From Poindextera sp963706385 (GTDB lineage: Bacteria > Pseudomonadota > Alphaproteobacteria > Caulobacterales > Caulobacteraceae): a stretch of 64,000 nucleotides of DNA. The position numbers and the translations under genes were made by a program. The notes under the pieces are model-generated. The model worked only from the letters and a program-made list of their open reading frames with translations, was not told the DNA's origin and did no database searches. The stretch is from the NCBI GenBank assembly GCA_963706385.1, contig OY970153.1:2170001-2234000 (forward strand), given 5' to 3'. Shown here piece by piece: positions 11,165-18,081 of the stretch (its first letter is position 1; each line of letters opens with the position of its first letter).

Positions 11165-11195
11165 GTCAGGTCGATCTTCAAGGACGTTTGGCGAA

Positions 11196-12101
11196 TTAGT
11201 TTGGCGAACTCTCCTGGAACGCCTCGGCCAGCAGGCGGCCCTCGGCGCGGCGGCTGGAGCCGGCGCGCCAGCAGACCACGATCTCGCGGCTGGAGCGGGT
11301 CGCGGCCAGCGGGTGGACCGAAACCGCCGCGCGCTCGGCCAGGCCAGCCTCCACCGCCATCGCCGGCAGGAAGGAGACGCCCAGGCCGGAAGCCACCATC
11401 TGGACCAGGGTCGGCAGGGAGGTGGCGGCCACGGTGTCGTCCGAGTTGGGCTTGGGCGGAGCAAAGCCGCAGGCGGTCAGCGCATGGTCGCGCAGACAGT
11501 GGCCGTCCTCCAGAAGGATCATCGCGTCACCCCGTAGCGCCTCGGGCGCCAGCGCCCCGGTGTCGGCCAGCCGGTGGTCGGCCGGCAGGGCGGCCAAGAG
11601 TTCGTCGTCGCCCACCCGCGCCGTCTCCAGCCCGCCGATGTCGTAGGGCAGGGCGATCAGCGCCGCGTCGACCTCGCCGGCCTTCAGCGCCGCGATCAGC
11701 CGGTGGGTCTGGTCCTCCCGCAGATAGAGCTTGAGCCGGGGGTAGCGCGCGCGCAGCCGCGGCAGGGTCTTGGGCAGCAGGAACGGGGCGATGGTCGGGA
11801 TCACGCCCAAGCGGAAGCGGCCGGCCAGCGGGGCGCCGGCGCTCTGAGCCGCCTCCACCAAGTCCTCGGCCTGGATCAGGATGGCCTGGGCGCGGCGCAG
11901 CGCCTCCTCGCCCACTGGCGTCAGGATCACTCCGGCGCGGGCGCGATCGACCACCGGCGAGCCGAGGATTTTCTCCAGCTCCTGGATGCCAGCCGAGAGC
12001 GTCGGCTGGGTGACGTGGGCCGCCTCGGCGGCGCGGCTGAACGAGCCCTGCTCGGCCAGGAGCCGCAGATAGTCGAGCTGTCGAAGGGTGGGGAGAATCA
12101 T
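11196..12101 (-). CDS. oxyR: Hydrogen peroxide sensor OxyR
   Basis: LysR-type regulator of the peroxide stress response. The 301-residue protein has an N-terminal helix-turn-helix (LRLLAEQGSFSRAAEAAHVTQ) and the redox pair of OxyR, Cys202 and Cys211 in GHCLRDHALTACG. These are nine residues apart as in E. coli (199 and 208). This pair, plus divergence from a peroxiredoxin-system gene, separates it from generic LysR proteins. ATG 12101 matches the family's length; a start 14 codons upstream lies within the shared promoter region. Confidence 0.93.
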   Translation of the reverse strand: MILPTLRQLDYLRLLAEQGSFSRAAEAAHVTQPTLSAGIQELEKILGSPVVDRARAGVILTPVGEEALRRAQAILIQAEDLVEAAQSAGAPLAGRFRLGVIPTIAPFLLPKTLPRLRARYPRLKLYLREDQTHRLIAALKAGEVDAALIALPYDIGGLETARVGDDELLAALPADHRLADTGALAPEALRGDAMILLEDGHCLRDHALTACGFAPPKPNSDDTVAATSLPTLVQMVASGLGVSFLPAMAVEAGLAERAAVSVHPLAATRSSREIVVCWRAGSSRRAEGRLLAEAFQESSPN

Positions 12102-12257
12102 GCCCTCAATATAGGATTGTTCGATGAAATATGGAACCAACATCGAAATAGTTTATTCTTGTGATCGCCGGCCGCCGGCCGCGCGCTTGCCTCCGACCCA
12201 CACGCGATGACAGGCTCGGGGCCGCCCAGACGCCTATTCCGGTCACAGGAGACCTCG
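12102..12257. promoter_or_regulatory. oxyR-ahpD divergent promoter region
   Basis: This 156-base gap separates divergent oxyR and ahpD. Its left half (12107-12161) is AT-rich and contains ATAG at 12111 and CGAT/ATCG/ATAG elements spaced loosely as in OxyR tetramer sites. Control of both genes by OxyR is inferred from the arrangement; no exact consensus can be claimed. Confidence 0.4.
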
Positions 12258-12785
12258 ATGCCTCTCGACGCCCTCAGAGACTCCCTGCCGGCCTACGCTC
12301 GCGACCTCGGCCTAAACCTCTCCGCGCTGGAGGCCGAAACCACGCTCGGCGACCAGCAGAAATGGGGCGCCTTCGTCGCGTCCGCCCACGCGGTCGGCGT
12401 CGGCCCGGTGATCTCGGCGATCGAGACCGCGGCCGCCGAGGCCGGGCTTTCCGAAGCGGCCATGACCGCGGCCAAGGCCGCCGCGGCGATCATGGGCATG
12501 AACAATATCTACTATCGCGCCCTGCACCTGATGAAGAACCACGAGTACCGCACCCTGCCGGCCCGGCTGCGGATGAACGTCATCGCCAACCCCGGGGTCG
12601 ACAAGACCGACTTCGAGCTGTGGTCGCTGGCGGTTTCGACGATCAACGGCTGCGACACGTGCCTGGACGCGCACGAGAGCGAGCTGAAGAAGCGCGGCCT
12701 GAGCAATGTCGCCATCCAGACGGCGCTGCGCATCGCCTCGGTGGTCAACGCGGTCTCGCGGGTGGTGGGGGCGGAGACGGCGTAA
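12258..12785 (+). CDS. ahpD: Alkyl hydroperoxide reductase AhpD-like protein
   Basis: Member of the AhpD family, which in mycobacteria reduces the peroxiredoxin AhpC. The 175-residue protein carries the redox CxxC Cys132/Cys135 with His139 in NGCDTCLDAHE, matching the AhpD active site in spacing and position. An AGGAGA ribosome site precedes the ATG at 12258; an earlier in-frame start is not supported. It is divergent from oxyR and probably OxyR-controlled. No ahpC gene is adjacent, which is unusual for this pair. Confidence 0.93.
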   Translation: MPLDALRDSLPAYARDLGLNLSALEAETTLGDQQKWGAFVASAHAVGVGPVISAIETAAAEAGLSEAAMTAAKAAAAIMGMNNIYYRALHLMKNHEYRTLPARLRMNVIANPGVDKTDFELWSLAVSTINGCDTCLDAHESELKKRGLSNVAIQTALRIASVVNAVSRVVGAETA

Positions 12786-12790
12786 CGGGC

Positions 12791-12904
12791 TAGAGCACGA
12801 TGCGATCAGGCGGAATCGCCTGATCGTTAAATCGTGCTCTAAATTCAAAAGCTTGAGCGCGTTCTGATCGCAAAACCGGGTCCACTTTTGCGGAACGCGC
12901 TCTA
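12791..12904. repeat. Two-hairpin intergenic repeat, copy A
   Basis: First of three near-identical units. It begins TAGAGCACGATGCG and ends GAACGCGCTCTA. One hairpin has arms AGAGCACGAT/ATCGTGCTCT with an inner CGATCAGGCG/CGCCTGATCG dyad. The second has arms GAGCGCGTTC/GAACGCGCTC with inner CGCAAAA/TTTTGCG. It is the reverse complement of the copies at 17396 and 44665; by eye it differs from the latter at one base. An insertion sequence abuts its right end. Confidence 0.9.
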
Positions 12905-12982
12905 GGTTCTGTGGACTTTAGGGATTCCCGCTGATCGCGAAGCGTGATTCAAGACTGCTTTTTGGAGGCGGTCTTGGGTGTG

Positions 12983-13354
12983 ATGGATCGATTGGTGTTG
13001 AGCGACGCCAATTGGGAGCGGATTTCGGGTCTGATCATAGGTCGGCCTGATCAGAAGGGCTCGACTGGGCGCGACAATCGGATGTTTGTCGAAGGGGTGC
13101 TTTGGATTGTGCGCACGGGCTCGCCCTGGCGCGATCTTCCCGATGTTTTCGGCGACTGGAATAGTGTCTGGCGACGGTTCAATCGGTGGAGCCAGAAGGG
13201 CGTCTGGTGGCGCATCTTCGAGGCGATGTCGGATGATCCCGACTTCGAATACCTGATCGTCAACTCCACCATCGTTCGCGCCCACCAGCATGCGGCAGGG
13301 GCGAAAAAGGGGGGCCTGAAGATCAGGCCATTGGCCGCTCGCGCGGCGGCCTGA
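12983..13354 (+). CDS. IS5-family transposase, N-terminal part (orfA)
   Basis: First part of the split transposase: DUF4096-type N-terminus (LSDANWERISGLI, RTGSPWRDLPDVFGDWNSV) running into the first catalytic block. The block reads VNSTIVRAHQHAAGAKK, with Asn94 (codon 13262-13264, AAC) where the family has catalytic Asp. A slippery G GGG GGC at 13309-13315, preceded by five A residues, would shift ribosomes by -1 into the second frame. The fusion then reads DQAIGRSRGGLSTKIH, the expected family sequence. ATG 12983 is chosen to match family N-termini. Confidence 0.88.
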   Translation: MDRLVLSDANWERISGLIIGRPDQKGSTGRDNRMFVEGVLWIVRTGSPWRDLPDVFGDWNSVWRRFNRWSQKGVWWRIFEAMSDDPDFEYLIVNSTIVRAHQHAAGAKKGGLKIRPLAARAAA

Positions 13355-13368
13355 GCACCAAGATCCAC

Positions 13369-13737
13369 ATGGCCGTCCGTGGGTTAGGCTGCCCTGTGCG
13401 CTTTACCCTTACCGCTGGCCAGATGGGTGATGCGCCACAAGCCGGGCCGTTGATCGAGGGCCTGCCCGCTGAAATCGTCATGGCCGACACCGCCTACGAC
13501 GCAGACCACTTGCGCCAGGCGATCGCCGACAAGGGCGCGCTCGCGGTGATCCCCAACAATCCCTCGCGCGCCAAAAAGCACCCGCTGGACAAGCACCTCT
13601 ATGCCCAACGACACCTCGTCGAGTGCTGCTTCTCGAAGCTCAAGCAGTTCCGCCGCGTGGCCACGCGCTTCGAAAAGACCGCCAGGAACTATCTGGCCGT
13701 GATCACGCTCGCCGCCATCGTCCTGTGGTTACGATAA
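13369..13737 (+). CDS. IS5-family transposase, C-terminal part (orfB)
   Basis: Second part of the transposase, in the -1 frame relative to orfA. It is expected to be made by programmed frameshifting rather than from its own start, so the ATG at 13369 is nominal. It carries the second catalytic Asp in VMADTAYDADHLR and the catalytic Glu in RHLVECCFSKLKQFRRVATR. Because orfA has Asn at the first catalytic position, the complete enzyme may be inactive unless complemented from elsewhere. Confidence 0.85.
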   Translation: MAVRGLGCPVRFTLTAGQMGDAPQAGPLIEGLPAEIVMADTAYDADHLRQAIADKGALAVIPNNPSRAKKHPLDKHLYAQRHLVECCFSKLKQFRRVATRFEKTARNYLAVITLAAIVLWLR

Positions 13738-13750
13738 GTGTCCACAGAAC

Positions 13751-14614
13751 CTAGGCGGCCTCGAACGCCAGCGGCTCCCCCCAGAAGGTCTCGACCAGGC
13801 CGTTCTGCGGGCCCGGCGCGCCGGTGGTCAGGAACCGGCGCAGGCCCGAGGCGCCAGGGTCGTACTCGGGATGGCGCGCCAGGTAGCGCTCGACCGCGTC
13901 GGCCGTCGCGCCCGGCTGGTGGATCAGGGGCGTGCCCGCCGGCAGGGCCGCGCGGAACAGGTCGGCGACGATCTCATAGTGGGTGCAGCCCAGCACCGCG
14001 CGGTCGGGGTGACGGCCGATCCGTCGCCTCAGGGCCGCGACATGACCTTCGATCTGGGTCCGAAGTTCGGCCTCGGGCGCGCTGGCTTCGATCATCGCCG
14101 CCAGGTGGGGGCAGGGCTCGGAGAACACCGCCAGGTCCGGCCGGCGCTTGTCGATCTCGATCTCATAGACCCGGCTCGCGGCGGTGGCCGGGGTCGAGAA
14201 GACGCCCAGCACCTCGATCCGCTCGGCCTTTTCCCCATCGTTGATCCGGCGCGGCGCGGCCTCGTGGGTCCAGGGCAGGCCGGTGGCCGCCTCGATGGTC
14301 GGCACGATGATGCCCAGGATGTTGACCGGCCGGCCCAGCGCCCGCCGATAGCCGGGCAGCCAGGTCTGCTGCAGCCGGCGCAGCGCGATCGCCGAGGCGG
14401 TGTTGCAGCCCAGGATCACCAGGTCGCAGCCAGCCTCGAACAGCCGCTCGCAGCCGGCGCGGGTCAAGGCGACGATCTGCTCCCCCAGCTTGCCGCCATA
14501 GGGCATGTTGGCCTGGTCGGAGAGATAGATCAGGTCGGCGCTCGGCAGCCGCTCGACCAGCGCCCGGTGGACGGTAAGGCCGCCCACGCCCGAATCGAAC
14601 ACGCCGATCGCCAT
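13751..14614 (-). CDS. murI: Glutamate racemase
   Basis: Makes D-glutamate for peptidoglycan. The 287-residue protein has FDSGVGG at residues 6-12 and catalytic cysteines Cys70 in GCNTAS and Cys210 in GCTHYE. The stop codon TAG (13751-13753) lies exactly at the right end of the insertion sequence. Before insertion it would have been the first TAG of the palindromic repeat now displaced to 12904, so the element did not truncate the protein. No other gene is cotranscribed with it here. Confidence 0.95.
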   Translation of the reverse strand: MAIGVFDSGVGGLTVHRALVERLPSADLIYLSDQANMPYGGKLGEQIVALTRAGCERLFEAGCDLVILGCNTASAIALRRLQQTWLPGYRRALGRPVNILGIIVPTIEAATGLPWTHEAAPRRINDGEKAERIEVLGVFSTPATAASRVYEIEIDKRRPDLAVFSEPCPHLAAMIEASAPEAELRTQIEGHVAALRRRIGRHPDRAVLGCTHYEIVADLFRAALPAGTPLIHQPGATADAVERYLARHPEYDPGASGLRRFLTTGAPGPQNGLVETFWGEPLAFEAA

Positions 14615-14660
14615 GACGCGGGTCTTACCGCCAGGGCGAGGGCGCGTCCATCCGGGCCCC

Positions 14661-14770
14661 AGAGCCTTTTAGCTTCAGGCGGACTCGCCTGAAGCTAAAA
14701 GGCTCTCTCGTTTTAATTGTAGAGCGCGATGGGTGCCGAAACCGCACACACTTTCGGCTATCGCGCTCTA
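14661..14770. repeat. Two-hairpin intergenic element, second type
   Basis: Two adjacent palindromes. 14661-14706 is a perfect 21-bp stem (AGAGCCTTTTAGCTTCAGGC and one more G) around a GACT loop. 14720-14770 has outer arms TAGAGCGCGAT/ATCGCGCTCTA and inner GCCGAAA/TTTCGGC. The architecture matches the 115-bp repeats (two hairpins, TAGAGC ends) but the sequence differs. The right end overlaps the last codons of the DUF4345 gene. Confidence 0.8.
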
Positions 14771-15126
14771 TGCGCCAGGCGGGTTTGCCAGAGATAGACG
14801 CCGGGCGCGACGATCAGCGCCATCGCCAGGGCGGCGTAGGCGCCGGGACCCGCCGGTCCGGCGATCATCATGCCGCTCGCGCGGCAGAACCCGCCGATCA
14901 CCACGATCAGGGTCAGCATGAACAGGCGCGGGCCTTCCGTCTCGATCCCCGGGACCAGCAGCCAGTAGGCCGCGCCGACGCCGGCCAGGAGACCGGAGAG
15001 AAGGCGGAACTGACCGTCGACCGCATCGCCCGCCAAGGCCGCGCCGCGCAACACCCCTTCGGCCCCCGCCAGCACCGGCGCCAGCGCGGCCAGGGCGATG
15101 ATGATCTGCAACAGGCGCTTTTCCAT
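14758..15126 (-). CDS. DUF4345-like small membrane protein
   Basis: A 122-residue membrane protein with about four hydrophobic spans. The segments GAEGVLRGAALAGDAVDGQFRLLSG and IGGFCRASGMM are the pattern I associate with DUF4345; the function is unknown. The last residues (HRAR) and the TAG stop are encoded inside the right arm of the palindromic element at 14720-14770, so the C-terminus was probably altered when the element arrived. The ATG at 15126 is followed directly by a hydrophobic helix. Confidence 0.7.
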   Translation of the reverse strand: MEKRLLQIIIALAALAPVLAGAEGVLRGAALAGDAVDGQFRLLSGLLAGVGAAYWLLVPGIETEGPRLFMLTLIVVIGGFCRASGMMIAGPAGPGAYAALAMALIVAPGVYLWQTRLAHRAR

Positions 15127-15322
15127 GGCCGTGGGCTCCCGACATTGACCTTTAAGGCCGCGCGGCGTATCAGCCGCCGTTTCGGCGCTAGTTCAAACGC
15201 GCCCTCCACCGCCACGACCCCTGGATCAGGACGAGGGCGGCGAGGCCCCCCGTCGACGTGATCGTCCACGGGGGCGTCGTGCGTTTGGACCCTGTTGTGG
15301 CCGATGACGAGGCGGAAGGCGA
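15127..15322. other. Intergenic leader of ffh with a stable hairpin
   Basis: This 196-base gap between divergent genes contains a GC-rich hairpin at 15247-15274: CCCCCGT paired with ACGGGGG, continued inward by GACG/CGTC with one C-C mismatch and a TGAT loop. No U tract follows, so it is not an obvious terminator. It lies about 50 bases before the ffh start and may belong to its 5' leader. No SRP RNA motif is seen. Confidence 0.35.
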
Positions 15323-16831
15323 ATGTTCGACGCGCTAACGGAACGACTGTCAGGGGTCTTCGACCGGCTGAGCGGGCGCGGCGCCTTGTCCGAAAAGGAC
15401 GTCGACGAGGCCCTGCGCGAGGTGCGCGTGGCGCTGCTCGAGGCCGACGTCGCCCTGCCGGTGGTCCGTGACTTCATCGCCAAGGCCAAGGAACAGGCGA
15501 GCGGCGAGGCGGTGATCCGCTCGGTGCGGCCCGCCGACCAAGTGGTCAAGATCGTCTACGACGGCCTGGTGGAGACGCTGGGCGGCGAGGAGCCGGTCCC
15601 GCTGAACCTCGCGGTCAGTCCGCCGGCGGTGATCCTGATGGCCGGCCTGCAGGGCTCGGGCAAGACCACCACCTCGGCCAAGCTGGCGCTGCGCCTGGCC
15701 AGGACCGAGCGCAAGAAGGTGCTGATGGCCTCGCTCGACATCCGTCGGCCGGCGGCGATGGAGCAGCTCGCCCAGCTCGGCCGGCAGGCCGAGGTCGACA
15801 CCCTGCCGATCGTGGCCGGCCAGAGCGCCGCCGACATCGCCCGCCGCGCCCTCTCGGCCGCGCGGCTGGGCGGCTATGACGTGCTGATCCTTGACACCGC
15901 CGGGCGCACCACGCTGGACGAGGCGATGATGAGCGAGGCGGCCGAGATCGCCCGCATCGCCGCGCCGGCCGAAACCCTGCTGGTCGCCGACAGCCTGACC
16001 GGCCAGGACGCGGTGCGCACCGCCAAGGCCTTTCATGAACGCCTGCCGCTGACCGGCCTGATCCTGACCCGCGCCGACGGCGACGGACGCGGCGGCGCGG
16101 CGCTGTCCATGCGCGCGGTCACCGGCCTGCCGATCAAGTTCCTGGGCGCCGGCGAGAAGATCGACGCGCTCGACGCCTTCGACGCCCGCCGCGTGGCCGG
16201 CCGCATCCTCGGCCAGGGCGACGTGGTGGCCCTGGTGGAGAAGGCCAGCGCCGAGCTCGACCAGGCCAAGGCCGAACAGATGGCCAAAAAGCTGGCCAAG
16301 GGCCAGTTCGACCTGGACGACCTTTCCGACCAGCTCGGCCAGATGCAGAAGATGGGCGGCATGCAGGGCCTGCTGGGGCTGCTGCCCGGGGTGCAGAAGG
16401 TCAAGAAGCAGATCGCCGAGGCGGGCGTCGACGACAAGGCGCTGGTCCGCCAGCGGGCGATCATCTCCTCGATGACCAAGATCGAGCGCAAGAAGCCGGA
16501 CCTGCTCAACGCCTCGCGCAAACGGCGGGTGGCCGCCGGCGCCGGGGTCGAGGTTTCCGACATCAATCGCCTGCTGAAACAGCACCGCCAGATGGCCGAC
16601 ATGTTCAAGTCGATGAGCCGTGACGGCGGCAAGAGCTTCGCCCGCATGGCCCAGGCCATGGGCGGCGGCATGGGCGGCCCCGATATGGCGCGGCTCAAGG
16701 CGCTCGGCGGCGGCCGCGCGCCCGATGCGGCCGGCGGTCTGCCGGGCCTGCCCGGCGCCGGCGCGCCCACCCTTCCCGGCCTGGGCGTCCCGCCCGGGCT
16801 TTCCGGCTTCAACCCGTTCAAGAAACCCTGA
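15323..16831 (+). CDS. ffh: Signal recognition particle protein Ffh
   Basis: SRP54 GTPase that binds signal sequences and 4.5S RNA and delivers nascent membrane proteins to FtsY. The 502-residue protein has an N domain, G1 GLQGSGKT (108-115), DTAGRTTLDEAMM and TRADGDGRGGA. A methionine-rich M domain follows from about residue 300 (QMQKMGGMQGLLGLLPGVQ, MADMFKSMSRDGG). It ends in a Gly/Pro-rich tail (residues 470-495). It heads the ffh-rpsP-rimM-trmD-rplS cluster. Confidence 0.98.
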   Translation: MFDALTERLSGVFDRLSGRGALSEKDVDEALREVRVALLEADVALPVVRDFIAKAKEQASGEAVIRSVRPADQVVKIVYDGLVETLGGEEPVPLNLAVSPPAVILMAGLQGSGKTTTSAKLALRLARTERKKVLMASLDIRRPAAMEQLAQLGRQAEVDTLPIVAGQSAADIARRALSAARLGGYDVLILDTAGRTTLDEAMMSEAAEIARIAAPAETLLVADSLTGQDAVRTAKAFHERLPLTGLILTRADGDGRGGAALSMRAVTGLPIKFLGAGEKIDALDAFDARRVAGRILGQGDVVALVEKASAELDQAKAEQMAKKLAKGQFDLDDLSDQLGQMQKMGGMQGLLGLLPGVQKVKKQIAEAGVDDKALVRQRAIISSMTKIERKKPDLLNASRKRRVAAGAGVEVSDINRLLKQHRQMADMFKSMSRDGGKSFARMAQAMGGGMGGPDMARLKALGGGRAPDAAGGLPGLPGAGAPTLPGLGVPPGLSGFNPFKKP

Positions 16832-16858
16832 ACCGACACCCAAAAGGACTGACCCTAG

Positions 16859-17398
16859 ATGCTGAAGATTCGTCTCGCCCGCGGCGGCGCCAAGAAGCGG
16901 CCCTACTACTCGATCGTGGTGGCCGACAGCCATTCGCCCCGCGACGGCCGCTTCATCGAGAAGGTCGGCGCCTTCAACCCTCTGCTCAAGAAGGACGATC
17001 CCCAGCGGGTCACCCTGAAGGTCGAGCGGCTGGCCGACTGGATCGCCAAGGGCGCCCAGCCGACCGATCGCGTCGCCCGCTTCCTGGCCCAGGAGGGCCT
17101 GGCGACCTGGACCCCCGGCAATAACCCGAACAAGGCCAAGCCGGGCAAGAAGGCCGAGGAGCGCGCCGCCGAAAAGGCCCAGCGCGAGACCGACCGCGCC
17201 GCGGCCATCGCCGAAGCCGCCGCCAACCCGCCGGTCGAAGAGCCGGTCGCGGACGAGCCCGTCGTCGTCGAAGCAGTCGCTGAACAGCTGGTTGCGGAAG
17301 AACCCGTCGCCGAGGCCCCTGTGGAAGAGCCGGCTGCTGAAGCTGAAGAGCCGGCCGCCGAAGAGGCCGCCCCGGCCGAAGCCGAGCCGGAAGCCTAG
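16859..17398 (+). CDS. rpsP: 30S ribosomal protein S16 with acidic C-terminal extension
   Basis: Ribosomal protein S16: MLKIRLARGGAKKRPYYSIVVADSRS-like start (here ADSHSPRDGRFIEKVG) and core to about residue 85. The product is 179 residues, roughly twice the bacterial norm. The extra part is a charged linker (KAKPGKKAEERAAEKAQRE) and then an Ala/Glu/Pro-rich acidic tail ending EAEPEA. Extended S16 proteins occur in Caulobacterales. An AAAGGA ribosome site precedes the ATG. The TAG stop is the first three bases of repeat copy B. Confidence 0.96.
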   Translation: MLKIRLARGGAKKRPYYSIVVADSHSPRDGRFIEKVGAFNPLLKKDDPQRVTLKVERLADWIAKGAQPTDRVARFLAQEGLATWTPGNNPNKAKPGKKAEERAAEKAQRETDRAAAIAEAAANPPVEEPVADEPVVVEAVAEQLVAEEPVAEAPVEEPAAEAEEPAAEEAAPAEAEPEA

Positions 17399-17510
17399 AG
17401 CGCGTTCCGCAAAAGTGGATCCGGTTTTGCGATCAGAACGCGCTCGAGCTTTTGAATGTAGAGCACGATTCAACGATCAGGCGATGCCGCCTGATCGCAT
17501 CGTGCTCTAG
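17396..17510. repeat. Two-hairpin intergenic repeat, copy B
   Basis: A 115-bp unit running from the rpsP stop codon (TAGAGCGCGTTCCGC) to ATCGTGCTCTAG, 17 bases before the rimM start, so it fills nearly the whole gap. Same orientation as copy C and four base differences from it by eye, all in loops, spacers or hairpin tips. Both hairpins are intact. Confidence 0.92.
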
Positions 17511-17527
17511 GGCGCGAAGGCCCGGCC

Positions 17528-18061
17528 TTGACCGCGCATCACCTGATCGAGGTCGGCCGCGTCGCGGGCGCTTTCGGGGTGCGCGGCGAGGTCCGGATCA
17601 CCACCTTCACCGCCGAGCCGCTGGCGCTGTTGCGCTACCGGACGCTGGCGCGGTCGGACGGCTCGCCCGCGCTGACCCTGACCGAGGCCCGCGCGGCCAA
17701 AGGCGGCGTCGTGGCCCGGGCCCGGGAGATCGAGACCCGCGAGCAGGCCGAGGCCGCCCGGGGGCTCAGACTGTTCATCGACCGCGCGGCGCTGCCGCCG
17801 CCGGAGGAAGACGAATACTATCTCGCCGACCTGATCGGGCTGCAGGCGCGCGACGCGGCCGGCGGCCTGGTCGGGACGATCCGCGCGGTGGAGGACTTCG
17901 GCGCCGGCGACCTGTTGGAGATCGCGCCGGCCGATGGCGGGCCGACCTGGTGGCTGCCGTTCACCCGCGAGGCGGCGCCCGAGGTGCGCATCGCCGGGGG
18001 CTATGTGACGGTGATCCGGCCCGCCGAGATCGAGGGCGAGGCGCAAGCCGACTCGAAGTAA
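17528..18061 (+). CDS. rimM: Ribosome maturation factor RimM
   Basis: 16S rRNA processing factor that binds ribosomal protein S19 during 30S assembly. The 177-residue protein starts at a TTG and shows VGRVAGAFGVRGEVRI at the N-terminus. The PRC-barrel domain follows with EDEYYLADLIGLQA and WWLPFTREAAPEV. The distance from rpsP is taken up almost wholly by repeat copy B, which may affect rpsP-rimM coupling. Length and domain order are normal. Confidence 0.94.
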   Translation: MTAHHLIEVGRVAGAFGVRGEVRITTFTAEPLALLRYRTLARSDGSPALTLTEARAAKGGVVARAREIETREQAEAARGLRLFIDRAALPPPEEDEYYLADLIGLQARDAAGGLVGTIRAVEDFGAGDLLEIAPADGGPTWWLPFTREAAPEVRIAGGYVTVIRPAEIEGEAQADSK

Positions 18062-18081
18062 AATCCGCGGCCCGCTCCCGG

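Larger units (their letters stand above)
12905..13751 (+). mobile_element. IS5-family insertion sequence (IS427-like)
   Basis: An 847-bp element bounded by perfect 12-bp terminal inverted repeats GGTTCTGTGGAC (12905-12916) and GTCCACAGAACC (13740-13751). It is flanked by TA, or CTAG if the first and last bases are shared, consistent with the short target duplication of this group. It encodes a transposase split over two frames with a slippery sequence between. It sits in the terminal CTAG of repeat copy A and touches the murI stop codon. Confidence 0.92.

Noticed and set aside
15127..15322. SRP (4.5S) RNA gene next to ffh
   Set aside because: No GGAAGCAGCC-type conserved loop; the hairpin present lacks SRP RNA features.
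15350..17473. 707-codon minus-strand open frame over ffh and rpsP
   Set aside because: Antisense shadow of two certain genes; composition is His/Gly/Leu-rich with no recognisable domain.
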